Below are positions 46,330 to 54,771 of a stretch of DNA of 64,000 nt, in pieces (the stretch's first letter is position 1; the number at the start of each line of letters is the position of its first letter). The stretch lies in the NCBI GenBank assembly GCA_900472175.1, contig UCHD01000019.1:1-64000 (forward strand). Direction: 5' to 3'. Origin of the DNA: Hyphomicrobiales bacterium (lineage in GTDB: Bacteria > Pseudomonadota > Alphaproteobacteria > Rhizobiales > Rhizobiaceae). The translations under genes and the position numbers were made by a program. Under the pieces are notes generated by a model. The model was not told the origin of the DNA. It saw nothing but the letters and a program-made list of their open reading frames with translations, and did not search any database.

Positions 46330-47010
46330 GTGATACCCTGGACCCTGATTGACACAGCGATAATGCCTGGCGGCGGCGGTGAGTTGCGGCTGAAGCAGCG
46401 CGGAACCGAATTCTCCATCATGCTCGGGACGATCGAGCTGATGAACAGCCGGTTGAGTGGCTCGGAAGAGGCCTTAGCGCGGCTGTCCTACGAGCGGGTG
46501 CGCAGTCATCCCCGCCCGCATATGCTGATCGGCGGTCTCGGCATGGGGTTTACGCTCAGGGCTGCCTTGGCCGAACTTCCGGCCGATGCCCGCATAACCG
46601 TCGGCGAACTCGTTCCTGCCGTCGTCGCCTGGGCGCGTGGACCGATGGCTGACGTGTTTGCAGGCTGCCTTGATGATACCAGGGTGACCATTCGCGAAGG
46701 CGATGTCGGTCGTCTTATCCAGTCTGCCGCCGCCGAATATGACGCGATCCTTCTTGACGTCGATAATGGGCCGGAAGGACTGACCCGCAGGGCGAACGAC
46801 GATCTTTACAGTGTTGGCGGCCTTCGCGCCGCGCGTAAGGCACTGAAGCCGAACGGTGTTCTCTCCGTCTGGTCATCGGCGCCGGACGCGGGCTTCACCC
46901 GCCGGCTGAAGGAGGCCGGTTTTGTGGTCGAGGAACTCTCGGTGCGCGCCAGCACCAAAGGGCGCGGCGCCCGCCACGTCATCTGGATGGCGACCAGGAC
47001 GGCGCGCTAA
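46330..47010 (+). CDS. Spermidine-synthase-like methyltransferase-fold protein
   Basis: 226 residues from GTG 46330 (GGAAG 5 bases upstream). Rossmann core: HMLIGGLGMGFTLRAALAELPADARITVGELVPAVVAWARG (nucleotide loop and acidic residue), YDAILLDVDNGPEGLTR (catalytic-Asp region in true spermidine synthases) and LKPNGVLSVWSSAPDAGFTRRLKEAGF. It lacks the N-terminal beta domain of full aminopropyltransferases, so the substrate is uncertain. It may be read from the upstream cluster (56-base gap). Its 3' end overlaps the convergent gene by 4 bases. Confidence 0.8.
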   Translation: MIPWTLIDTAIMPGGGGELRLKQRGTEFSIMLGTIELMNSRLSGSEEALARLSYERVRSHPRPHMLIGGLGMGFTLRAALAELPADARITVGELVPAVVAWARGPMADVFAGCLDDTRVTIREGDVGRLIQSAAAEYDAILLDVDNGPEGLTRRANDDLYSVGGLRAARKALKPNGVLSVWSSAPDAGFTRRLKEAGFVVEELSVRASTKGRGARHVIWMATRTAR

Positions 47011-47375
47011 AGGCCTTCGCGTTCCAGCAGGATGCGAACCTCATCGAAGCGGCGTTTGTTTTCCTCGTTCTTTTCGTCGGCGGAGTAGCAGGTGCTGGCC
47101 AGGCAAAACCGCTTCAGCCCGAATGGCGCCTTGGCACTGTCGAACTGGCATTCGAACGTATCCACAATGTCCTTCTTTTCGACGCCGTCGCGGGTGGAAT
47201 AGGTCATGCGTGCACCCGGCGGCTTGAGCTCCGGGAAGGACTGGACGACGCCGGTATGGAGGGTATCTGTCATCAGCAGGTGTTTCGCCACCTTGACGCA
47301 CAGGTCCTCAACCTTCAGCGACTGGGCGGTAGCCGGCGAGGCCAGCAATACCAAGGCAAATACGATTTTTCTCAT
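47007..47375 (-). CDS. Small secreted protein of unknown function
   Basis: 122 residues with a clear Sec signal peptide (MRKIVFALVLLASPATAQ). The mature part has four cysteines (LCVKV, FECQF, FCLAS, TCYSA), suggesting two disulfides in the periplasm, and ends in a charged helix (ADEKNEENKRRFDEVRILLERE). Ribosome-binding site CAGGAG. I do not recognise a named family. Convergent with the spermidine-synthase-like gene. Confidence 0.78.
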   Translation of the reverse strand: MRKIVFALVLLASPATAQSLKVEDLCVKVAKHLLMTDTLHTGVVQSFPELKPPGARMTYSTRDGVEKKDIVDTFECQFDSAKAPFGLKRFCLASTCYSADEKNEENKRRFDEVRILLEREGL

Positions 47376-47701
47376 GATACACTCCTGAAATGCCGGCCCC
47401 CAAAGCCGGTGCGCCGGTCACAACGGCGTTGCTCGCCTTTGGTTCCACGAAAGATGGTGCAAAACGCCTTCCTCGGTTGTGAATTCACTCGCTTGCACGT
47501 CGAATGAGCGTAGCATGGAGCGGCGAATCGTTTTTGACCGCGTCCATTTCGCAATCTTGGGAGCGCGAAATTCTGTTCTGACACTCTGGTTCAATCGTAG
47601 CGGGTCCCCGGCGATATAGTGTCGCCAACGGCCGTTCAGGCGGAACCAAGCGCTCTCGTCGCAGTTTCTATTTGGCCACTTTGACAAGGGGAGAGAAGCA
47701 G
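47376..47701. other. Intergenic region upstream of the DUF2934 gene
   Basis: 326 bases without a gene. It carries the leader of the secreted-protein gene on one side and an EcfG/RpoE2-type promoter (47642-47667) on the other. Open frames here have no family resemblance. Confidence 0.4.
47642..47667 (+). promoter_or_regulatory. EcfG (RpoE2)-type general stress promoter
   Basis: GGAAC (47642-47646), 17 bases, GTTT (47664-47667). This fits the alphaproteobacterial general-stress-response consensus GGAAC-N16/17-GTT. It lies 35 bases before the DUF2934 start, a correct distance and orientation. Confidence 0.65.
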
Positions 47702-47941
47702 ATGACGGATATCACCGAAGACGACATCAGACTGCGGGCTTATGCTCTCTGGGAAGCCGACGGCCGCCTGGATGGCAGTCACGACGTGCATTGGCTGCAG
47801 GCATTGCGGGAACTGACGGAGGAGGCCAATGCGGCCGCCGGGGACATTCCACAGACACCACTCAGGACGTCAAAACTGTCCGTGGTGCAGAACGAAGCGC
47901 CCATCGAGCCCGTTCCGCGCAAGCGCAGCAAGACGGCTTGA
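47702..47941 (+). CDS. DUF2934-domain small protein
   Basis: 79 residues from ATG 47702 (GGGAGAGAAG upstream). The domain is DDIRLRAYALWEADGRLDGSHDVHWLQALRELTEEA, followed by a flexible tail with basic end RKRSKTA. DUF2934 proteins are common in rhizobia and often stress-induced; the function is unknown. The preceding GGAAC-N17-GTT promoter supports stress control. A strong hairpin follows the stop. Confidence 0.85.
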   Translation: MTDITEDDIRLRAYALWEADGRLDGSHDVHWLQALRELTEEANAAAGDIPQTPLRTSKLSVVQNEAPIEPVPRKRSKTA

Positions 47942-47955
47942 TCTTTTGACGTTCC

Positions 47956-47982
47956 GTGGGGTGCCGGCGGCCGGCACTCCAC
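47956..47982. terminator. GC-rich hairpin after the DUF2934 gene
   Basis: GTGGGGTGCCGGC (47956-47968) and GCCGGCACTCCAC (47970-47982) pair over 13 positions with one mismatch. No clear T-run follows on the plus strand, so it may stabilise or pause as well as terminate. Confidence 0.6.
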
Positions 47983-48203
47983 ATCTTGACGCTTTGATCG
48001 TACGATATTTCGTTCCCGCGCGCGACTGAAGGCGAAAAATCCGGCCATTCGAGCTGATTGATTTTGCGTTGCAAAACTTTTTGCAACCGCGATGCGCTTT
48101 TCTGCGGACATCGACGGCGCTTTGCAACATCATGGGCCATCCGGTGCGCTTCGTGCTTTAGCGGAGTGGTGTGATAACCGGTGGTACAAGGAACGTGGCC
48201 TGC

Positions 48204-49682
48204 GTGAAGATACTCTCGGTGACGTCGGAAATTTTTCCATTGGTCAAGACGGGCGGTCTTGCCGATGTGACAGGCTCGTTGCCGAAGGCCCTTGAGGGCT
48301 ACAACTGCCACACACGCACGCTGGTGCCCGGTTATCCGCAGCTGTTTTCCAAACTTCCCGATGCACGGCAGGTCTATTTTTTCCCGGACCTGTTCGGCGC
48401 TCCGGCCTCCATTCTTCAAGCCCGCTACGAGCGGCTTGACCTGCTGATCCTCGATGCGCCTGCCCTTTACAATCGTCTGGGAGGTCCCTATCTCGACGAG
48501 ACCGGCCGCGATCATCCGGACAATTGGAAGCGGTTTGCCATCTTGTCCTATGTCGCATCGGCCATTGCCGGCGGTTTGCTTGCGGACTGGTCACCGGATG
48601 TCGTTCATACCCATGACTGGCAGACGGCGCTGACCTCCGTCTACATGCGGTATTCGAGCAATGCCAAGACCGTGCCCAGCGTCCTGACCATCCACAATCT
48701 CGCTTTCCAGGGGCAGTTCCCAACTTCGGTCGTCAGCCAGATCGGCTTGCCGCCGGAAACTATCTCGCTCGATTGCCTCGAATATTACGGTGATGTCAGC
48801 TACCTGAAGGGTGGCATCCGCACCGCTAGCGCCATTACCACGGTCAGCCCCACCTATGCGCGCGAAGTCATCGGGCCGGAACTCGGCATGGGTATGGCCG
48901 GTGCGCTGAGTTCGCGTCCACGCACTCTGACGGGCATCGTCAACGGCATCGACATGGATATCTGGAATCCGGCAACGGACGCGCACCTGCCGGTCAACTA
49001 CGATCACAAGCGGATCAGGCTGCGGGCGCAGAACCGCGCTAGACTGCTCGAGACGTTTCGCCTGGATGACGGTCCCGGACCGGTCTTTGCCGCCGTGACG
49101 CGGCTGACCTGGCAAAAGGGGGGCGACATGCTGGCCGAGGTGGCAGAGGAAGTCGCGGCCCTTGGCGGCCGGTTGATCGTGCTCGGCAAGGGCGAGGAGC
49201 ATATCGAGACGGCACTTCTTGCGATCGCCGGAAGACACCCCGATCGCATCGGCGTGCGGATCGGTTATGACGAGGCTACCGCCCATCTCATCCATGGCGG
49301 CAGTGATGTGATCATCCAGCCCTCGCGCTTCGAGCCATGTGGCCTCACCCAGCTCTATGCCCTGCGTTATGGCGCGGTGCCGGTGGTGTCACGCACCGGT
49401 GGCCTCTCAGAAACGATCATCGATGCCAATGACGCAGCGATTTCCGCCCGGGTGGCTACCGGTTTCCAGTTTCATCCGGCTACGGCCGAAAACCTGCGGC
49501 TTTCCATCCACCGCGCGTTTGCCGCCTATCAGGAGCCGAAGAAATGGGCGCGCCTGCAGAGCCAGGGTATGAAGGCTAATTTCTCTTGGGAACGGAGCGC
49601 CGAACAGTATGCGGCACTCTACGCCCAGCTCATACCCGGCCGTAAGGCGCGGCCTGCCCCGCGGGTAAAAGCGGCGGAATAA
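48204..49682 (+). CDS. glgA: Glycogen synthase (ADP-glucose type)
   Basis: 492 residues from GTG 48204 (AAGGA upstream). GT5 features: VKILSVTSEIFPLVKTGGLADVTGSLP with the KTGGL ADP-glucose motif, VVHTHDWQTAL, TIHNLAFQG, and PSRFEPCGLTQLYALRYGAVPVVSRTGGL with the catalytic Glu. It extends alpha-1,4-glucan chains from ADP-glucose. No glgB, glgC or glgP genes adjoin, so this is an isolated copy, possibly a second glgA on a secondary replicon. Confidence 0.94.
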   Translation: MKILSVTSEIFPLVKTGGLADVTGSLPKALEGYNCHTRTLVPGYPQLFSKLPDARQVYFFPDLFGAPASILQARYERLDLLILDAPALYNRLGGPYLDETGRDHPDNWKRFAILSYVASAIAGGLLADWSPDVVHTHDWQTALTSVYMRYSSNAKTVPSVLTIHNLAFQGQFPTSVVSQIGLPPETISLDCLEYYGDVSYLKGGIRTASAITTVSPTYAREVIGPELGMGMAGALSSRPRTLTGIVNGIDMDIWNPATDAHLPVNYDHKRIRLRAQNRARLLETFRLDDGPGPVFAAVTRLTWQKGGDMLAEVAEEVAALGGRLIVLGKGEEHIETALLAIAGRHPDRIGVRIGYDEATAHLIHGGSDVIIQPSRFEPCGLTQLYALRYGAVPVVSRTGGLSETIIDANDAAISARVATGFQFHPATAENLRLSIHRAFAAYQEPKKWARLQSQGMKANFSWERSAEQYAALYAQLIPGRKARPAPRVKAAE

Positions 49683-49929
49683 CAATCCCAGAGGCAGAGT
49701 GTCTGTACTGGACGTGGAACCGGCGGACGTTGGTCACAGCCATCATCGTCTGGGACGAGAGGCAACGCCAAAGGGCGCTTCAAGCCTCACGATTCACCAG
49801 GAACGAAGTAAAAAGCCGTGCCTTGCGTTTCGTCGCACGGTTGCAGGTGACAAAGGTCCCGGTGAATGCTCTAACTCTCTAAAATGCACGAAAGTGCGAC
49901 TGGGGTGACATGAGCTGAGGGGGCCGCGC

Positions 49930-52080
49930 ATGAAGACGTCTCGTAATATCAGGCTGTTGGTGTTGCGGTTTTGGCTTATTGCCGTACTGGCGTTGGGGGC
50001 GGCAACAGCGTCCGTCCAGCCCGTTCTTGCGCAGGCGGCCAGTCCACCGGCATCGGCGGACAAGGTCGATCAGTTGATCAAATTGCTGGACGATCCAGAG
50101 ATTCGCGCGTTGCTCAACAAGCAGACGGCCGCACCGGTTGCCGAGCCTGACACGAACATGTCCGCGACGGAATTCAGCGCCTGGGGAGACCGGATCCGGG
50201 ATCATCTACGTCACGTCGGGCAGGCTATCCCATTGGTTCCGTCCGAGTTCATGCGCGCAGGCGCAACGATCGCGTCCGACATCAACGGCCACGGCCCCTT
50301 CGGCGTCTTCGTGCTGTTCCTGACACTGGTGTTGATCGGCTTTGGCGCCGAATGGCTGTTCCACCGCATCGCACGCCGCAGCCGTGTTCATGCAGCCCTG
50401 GCGTATGCGGACGGGGCGCCCGAAAACCCTTTATATGCTGCCGGCCGGCACCTGTTCGCCTTGCTGGCACCGCTCGTCGCCTTCAGTCTGGCAAGCCTTG
50501 GCCTGTTCATGGCCATGACATGGCCGCCATTGCTCGACGCGCTGATGCTGCCTTTGCTTTTGGGCGTCATTGCCTGCCGTTTCGTCATCCGTATCGCCCG
50601 GTTGCTGTTGCTTGGCCCGGATACGGCAGGAGGCGTTGACGGTGCGGCAGGGTTGGGGGCGGCCGACCGCACGTCCGGCATCTTCTGGTATAAGCGCATC
50701 TTCTGGATGTCGTGCATCCTGTTTGCCGGATGGGCATTGGCGGGCGTCATGTCGGCGCTGAACATTACGCCTGCCGTGCGGGGCGTGGTGGTCTACGCTC
50801 TTGGCCTCGGTCTGCTGCTCGTTGCTATCGAGACCATTTGGAACCGGCCGGCAGCGATCGCACGGCCGCATGGCCGCGGGGCCATGGAATGGGCGCTGAC
50901 CTTTTATCTGTGCCTGCTTTGGGCGCTGTGGGTCGCGGGTCTGGTCATCGTTCTGTGGCTTGGTATCTATGCGTTGATTTTACCCGGCCTCCTGAAAGCA
51001 ACGACATCGATGGCGCGAAGCGCTTTCGCAGGCCAGCCCGACATGCCCGGCAGCGGCAATCCTGTCATCGAGGTTCTGGTGGAGCGGGGCGCGAGGGCCG
51101 GCATCATCGCGCTCGCCGTGCTCTGGCTCGCCTTCATTGTCAGCAAGCGATCGTCGATGTTTACCGGCGAGGGCATGACCGATCGTCTTATCCAGGGTGT
51201 TCTGGCGGGCGCGGTCATTCTGCTCGTTGCCGATATTCTCTGGCAGATCGTCAAGGCGATGATCAACCGCACACTGGAACAGGCCCGGACATCCTCCACG
51301 GCCGACACTGCCCATGCGGCACGAAACGGCAGGCTGTTGACGCTGCTGCCGCTGCTGCGCACCGTGCTGGCGGTTATTATCGGAGTGATCGCGGTCCTGA
51401 TGGTTCTCTCGGGCCTTGGCGTTCAGGTTGCGCCGCTGATCGCCGGTGCGGGCATTTTCGGCGTCGCCATCGGCTTCGGTTCACAGACGCTGGTCAAGGA
51501 TGTGATCAGCGGCGTCTTCTACATGATGGATGATGCCTTTCGGGTCGGGGAATATATCCAGAGCGGCAGCTACAAGGGCACGGTGGAATCTTTCAGCATC
51601 CGTTCGGTGCGTCTGCGCCACCATCGCGGGCCGGTCTTCACGGTCCCCTTCGGGACGCTTGGCGCCGTCCAGAACATGAGCCGCGATTGGGTGATCGACA
51701 AGTTCACGATCTCGGTCGGCTACGGCACCGATATCAACAAGGTGCGCAAGATGGTCAAGGCTGTGGGGGCGTCACTGCTTCAAGACGAGGAGTACGGCGC
51801 GATGATCCTGGAGACGCTGAAGATGAAGGGTGTCGAACAATTTGGTGATTACGGCATCAATCTGAGTTTTGCGATGATGACGAAGCCAGGTTATCAGACG
51901 ACGATCCGCCGGAAGGCCTACATGATGATCCGCGAGGCATTCATCCAGAATGGCGTCGTCTTTGCTTCGCCAACCGTTCAGGTTGCCAGCAACGATCCGT
52001 CATCGGCCGCCGCTGCCGCTGCCACGGTCAAGGCAGCAATGGACCAGAAGAAACTGGCGGAAGGCGGGGAGGGCGCCTGA
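49930..52080 (+). CDS. Second large MscS-family mechanosensitive channel
   Basis: 716 residues. Signal peptide (VLRFWLIAVLALGAATASVQPVLAQ), a periplasmic domain, then many hydrophobic helices. The MscS core is LIAGAGIFGVAIGFGSQTLVKDVISGVFYMMDDAFRVGEYI followed by GTVESFSIRSVRLRHHRGPVFTVPFG. The C-terminus is Ala/Lys-rich. Length and layout match the protein at 0.5-2.7 kb, but the sequences are clearly diverged. It protects against osmotic downshock. A single-gene unit, 247 bases after glgA. Confidence 0.92.
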   Translation: MKTSRNIRLLVLRFWLIAVLALGAATASVQPVLAQAASPPASADKVDQLIKLLDDPEIRALLNKQTAAPVAEPDTNMSATEFSAWGDRIRDHLRHVGQAIPLVPSEFMRAGATIASDINGHGPFGVFVLFLTLVLIGFGAEWLFHRIARRSRVHAALAYADGAPENPLYAAGRHLFALLAPLVAFSLASLGLFMAMTWPPLLDALMLPLLLGVIACRFVIRIARLLLLGPDTAGGVDGAAGLGAADRTSGIFWYKRIFWMSCILFAGWALAGVMSALNITPAVRGVVVYALGLGLLLVAIETIWNRPAAIARPHGRGAMEWALTFYLCLLWALWVAGLVIVLWLGIYALILPGLLKATTSMARSAFAGQPDMPGSGNPVIEVLVERGARAGIIALAVLWLAFIVSKRSSMFTGEGMTDRLIQGVLAGAVILLVADILWQIVKAMINRTLEQARTSSTADTAHAARNGRLLTLLPLLRTVLAVIIGVIAVLMVLSGLGVQVAPLIAGAGIFGVAIGFGSQTLVKDVISGVFYMMDDAFRVGEYIQSGSYKGTVESFSIRSVRLRHHRGPVFTVPFGTLGAVQNMSRDWVIDKFTISVGYGTDINKVRKMVKAVGASLLQDEEYGAMILETLKMKGVEQFGDYGINLSFAMMTKPGYQTTIRRKAYMMIREAFIQNGVVFASPTVQVASNDPSSAAAAAATVKAAMDQKKLAEGGEGA

Positions 52081-52264
52081 CGGCGCTTTCCTTTAAAGCC
52101 CCTGACATACGCCGTCGTCTACCGGGCGCGAAATGGCTGCGATAGATTGAGCGGATTTTCCGGCTTCAGAGCACAGATTTCCTTCCGCTGAATTCGTGTC
52201 ATTCAAGCGGATTTTAGCGGATTTAAACCAGGCTGCAGAATTTTTACCCGCGGATAGAGGAGGA

Positions 52265-52286
52265 GGCCGGATGGTGTGATCCGGCC
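52265..52286 (-). terminator. Terminator of the DUF6481 gene
   Basis: GGCCGGAT (52265-52272) pairs with ATCCGGCC (52279-52286), 13 bases downstream of the minus-strand stop at 52299. It may also act on the MscS transcript from the other side. Confidence 0.6.
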
Positions 52287-52298
52287 ATCACTCTCAAA

Positions 52299-52679
52299 TC
52301 AGCGCTGGCGGGCTTTGCGCGCTGCGTAGCGGCGGTCGCGCTCGGCCTTGCGTTCAGCTTCGTCGGCGACAACGCGGGAGATGCGGTCACGTTCGGCCTG
52401 TTCGCGTGCTGTTGCTTCAGCCCGTGCTTCGGCATCGGCTGCTGCGGTCCGGGCCGCGGCTTCCGCGAGCTGACGCTCGTTTTCTTCCTGCTTCAGGCGG
52501 TCGCGTTCGGCGCGGCGCACTTCGCGCGCTTCCGCATTGGCCTGACGTTCGGCAAGCTTGGCAGCCAGTTCCGGATCGTCAGCTTTCGGTGCCGATGCGA
52601 ACTTCTTCAGAAGCTGCTGCTTGGCTTCGGCTGCGGCTTTGCGCCGATCGGCAAAGCCATTATCGGATGCGTGTCTCAA
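52299..52679 (-). CDS. Highly charged DUF6481-like coiled-coil protein
   Basis: 126 residues, almost entirely Ala/Arg/Glu/Lys/Asp helix with heptad character (LAERQANAEAREVRRAERDRLKQEENERQLAEAAARTAA…). The start NGFADRRKAAAEAKQQLLKKF matches a small alphaproteobacterial family (DUF6481-like, recalled from memory). The first codon appears to be TTG at 52679, with AAGGAC upstream. Probably cytosolic; function unknown. Single gene with its own terminator. Confidence 0.78.
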   Translation of the reverse strand: MRHASDNGFADRRKAAAEAKQQLLKKFASAPKADDPELAAKLAERQANAEAREVRRAERDRLKQEENERQLAEAAARTAAADAEARAEATAREQAERDRISRVVADEAERKAERDRRYAARKARQR

Positions 52680-53110
52680 TCTTATTTGTCCTTGTCTGTT
52701 GTATTATCTGGGTCGGAAATGGCCGGGACAAAATGGTCGCCTTGCCGTCGACATATGTGTCGTTTCGCATTTTGTGCCTTCCCAAGATAGAGTGGAAGCG
52801 CCAAAAAAATAGATAGGTGGCCGTCTTTTCCGGCCTATTTCACCAAGATCGAATAATAACAGCCATATGGTGGCCCGGGAAACGCTGCTGGACGACCGGT
52901 GTTTTGCCAATTTATCTGGTGCTGCAGTCTTGACGGCTACGGGCGCCTTCCTCTGGAACGCACTTGATCGGCCTTTCCTTGAACAGTGATTTTCCACTGT
53001 TCAACACTTGGAGACAATGCGTCCAAGCCTGCAGGTCTATCGCTGCTGGCGAAATAGGCACATCTATGTCGGCGACATGAAGCCCCACGGGGGCAGAAAG
53101 GGACCAGATC
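52680..53110. other. Divergent intergenic region before the dioxygenase operon
   Basis: 431 bases without a gene. It holds the DUF6481 promoter on the minus side and, at 52979-53004, a perfect inverted repeat upstream of the dioxygenase gene. Otherwise nothing is recognised. Confidence 0.45.
52979..53004. promoter_or_regulatory. Perfect 10-6-10 inverted repeat, probable operator
   Basis: TTGAACAGTG, six bases, CACTGTTCAA. It lies 107 bases before the dioxygenase start. There is no T-run and no gene end near it, so an operator is more likely than a terminator. No regulator gene adjoins. Confidence 0.65.
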
Positions 53111-54043
53111 ATGCTTACCCAGATCAAGGGACTGCACCACGTCACCTCGATGGCGGCAGACGCCCGGACCAATAATCAGTTTTTCACCGATACGCTCGGC
53201 CTGCGCCGCGTCAAGAAGACCGTCAACTTCGATTCGCCGGATGTCTATCATCTCTACTACGGCGACGAGACCGGCGCACCCGGATCGGTGATGACCTATT
53301 TCCCGTTCCCTGATATGGGGCCGGGCCGTCCGGGCACCGGCGAAGTCGGCACGACGGTGTTTTCCGTGCCCGAAGGCTCGCTCGGTTTCTGGAGCGACCG
53401 GCTGTCCAAGCGCGGCATTTCAGGGCTCAAGATAGAAGAGACCTTTGGCGAAAAACGCCTGAACTTTGCCGGTCCGGATGGCGATGGTTTTGCGCTGGTG
53501 GAAGTCCGCGACGACAATCGCCCGGTCTGGACTGCCAACGGCGTTTCCGAAGATCACGCGATCCGTGGCTTCCATTCGGTTGCCATGCGTCTCCGTGACG
53601 AAGGGGCAACGGCGGAACTTTTGAAGTTCATGGGCTACGAGACACTGGACGCCAAGGATGGCGTCACCCGGTTGATCGTACCCGGCGGCAATGGAGCAGG
53701 TCTGATCGATCTCGAAACCATGCCGAACATCCAGCGTGGCCTGCAGGGCGCAGGCTCGGTGCACCACGTCGCCTTCTCGGTCGAGAACCGGGAAAAGCAG
53801 CTGGAAGTCCGCAAGGCGCTGATGGATACGGGCTACCACGTCACGCCGGTGATCGACCGCGACTATTTCTGGGCGATCTATTTCCGCACGCCGGGCGGCG
53901 TCCTGTTCGAGATCGCCACCAACGAACCCGGCTTTGACCGGGACGAGGACACTGCCCATCTGGGCGAAGCACTAAAACTGCCTCAGCAGCACAAGCATCT
54001 GCGGCCAATCCTCGAGCAGCACCTGCAAAAGCTGGAAGGCTAA
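53111..54043 (+). CDS. VOC-family ring-cleaving dioxygenase (MhqO/LinE-like)
   Basis: 310 residues with tandem VOC domains. Likely iron ligands are in IKGLHHVTSMA, SVHHVAFSV and VLFEIATNEPGF. The TYFPFPDMGPGRPGTGEV and FRTPGGVLFEIATN stretches are characteristic of hydroquinone-type (MhqO/PcpA-like) ring-cleaving dioxygenases. The next gene, 12 bases on, is an MhqD-like esterase, a pairing known from quinone-resistance operons. Substrate inferred. Confidence 0.88.
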   Translation: MLTQIKGLHHVTSMAADARTNNQFFTDTLGLRRVKKTVNFDSPDVYHLYYGDETGAPGSVMTYFPFPDMGPGRPGTGEVGTTVFSVPEGSLGFWSDRLSKRGISGLKIEETFGEKRLNFAGPDGDGFALVEVRDDNRPVWTANGVSEDHAIRGFHSVAMRLRDEGATAELLKFMGYETLDAKDGVTRLIVPGGNGAGLIDLETMPNIQRGLQGAGSVHHVAFSVENREKQLEVRKALMDTGYHVTPVIDRDYFWAIYFRTPGGVLFEIATNEPGFDRDEDTAHLGEALKLPQQHKHLRPILEQHLQKLEG

Positions 54044-54055
54044 GGGAGAGATATC

Positions 54056-54655
54056 ATGACTGATTATGGTTATGTGCACCGGCTGAAGGCCGGCGCACCC
54101 GGAAATCCGATTTTCTTCGTCTTCCACGGAACGGGCGGCGACGAGCGGCAGTTCTTCGATTTCGGCGTCGATGTCCTGCCTGATGCGACGATCGTCTCAC
54201 CGCGCGGCGACGTGTCCGAACACGGGGCTGCACGCTTCTTCCGCCGCACCGGCGAAGGTGTCTACGACATGGCCGACCTTGCCCGGGCGACCGGCAAGAT
54301 GGCCGAGTTTGTCACCCGGCTGGCGTCCGAGCATCAGGCCTCCGAAATCATCGGTCTTGGCTTTTCCAACGGCGCTAACATTCTCGCCAATCTTTTGATC
54401 GAGACCGGCCTGTTTGACAAGGCGATCCTGTTGCACCCGCTTATTCCCTTCAAGCCGAAGGACAATCCGGCGCTTGCGGGCAAGAAAATCCTGATCACTG
54501 CCGGCCAGCGCGACCCCATATGCCCGGCGCCGCTGACGCAGGCTCTTGCCGACTATTTCGCAACTCAGAAGGCGATCGTGGAAACAGAATGGCACACCGG
54601 CGGCCATGATATCCGGCCGAACGAAGTCGAGGCCATCAAGCGGTTTCTGGGGTGA
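54056..54655 (+). CDS. Alpha/beta-hydrolase, MhqD-like carboxylesterase
   Basis: 199 residues. IFFVFHGTGGDERQF is the oxyanion region, GLGFSNGANILANLL the nucleophile elbow (Ser in GFSNG), ITAGQRDPICP the Asp and WHTGGHDIRPNEV the His, so the triad is complete. It belongs to the phospholipase/carboxylesterase family and is co-transcribed with the dioxygenase (12-base gap, GGGAGAG site). It probably hydrolyses the ring-cleavage product or a related ester. Confidence 0.88.
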   Translation: MTDYGYVHRLKAGAPGNPIFFVFHGTGGDERQFFDFGVDVLPDATIVSPRGDVSEHGAARFFRRTGEGVYDMADLARATGKMAEFVTRLASEHQASEIIGLGFSNGANILANLLIETGLFDKAILLHPLIPFKPKDNPALAGKKILITAGQRDPICPAPLTQALADYFATQKAIVETEWHTGGHDIRPNEVEAIKRFLG

Positions 54656-54666
54656 AAGCGATTGGT

Positions 54667-54761
54667 CCTCTTCTCCCCGCTGGGGAGACGAGGAAGTGTA
54701 TACTGGGTCACCCCACCCCACCCCGGCACTGTGTGCCGACCCTCCCCCTCAAGGGGAGGGT
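54667..54761. repeat. Palindromic intergenic repeat (RIME-like)
   Basis: Two adjacent dyads: CTCCCC-gct-GGGGAG within 54671-54688 and ACCCTCCCC (54739-54747) with GGGGAGGGT (54753-54761). The motif 'cttctcccc…ggggag' recurs at 59.4 kb. This is the style of mosaic repeats scattered in Rhizobiaceae genomes. It sits between convergent genes and may also help terminate. Confidence 0.65.
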
Positions 54762-54771
54762 GAGACTCTCC

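Noticed and set aside
49817-49845. Possible GGAAC-type stress promoter before the second MscS gene
   Set aside because: GGAAC is present, but the downstream TT spacing fits only the loosest form of the consensus and lies about 90 bases before the start, so it is not supported well enough.
52979-53004. Reading the inverted repeat as a terminator
   Set aside because: No T-run follows on either strand and no gene ends nearby, so an operator is the better explanation.
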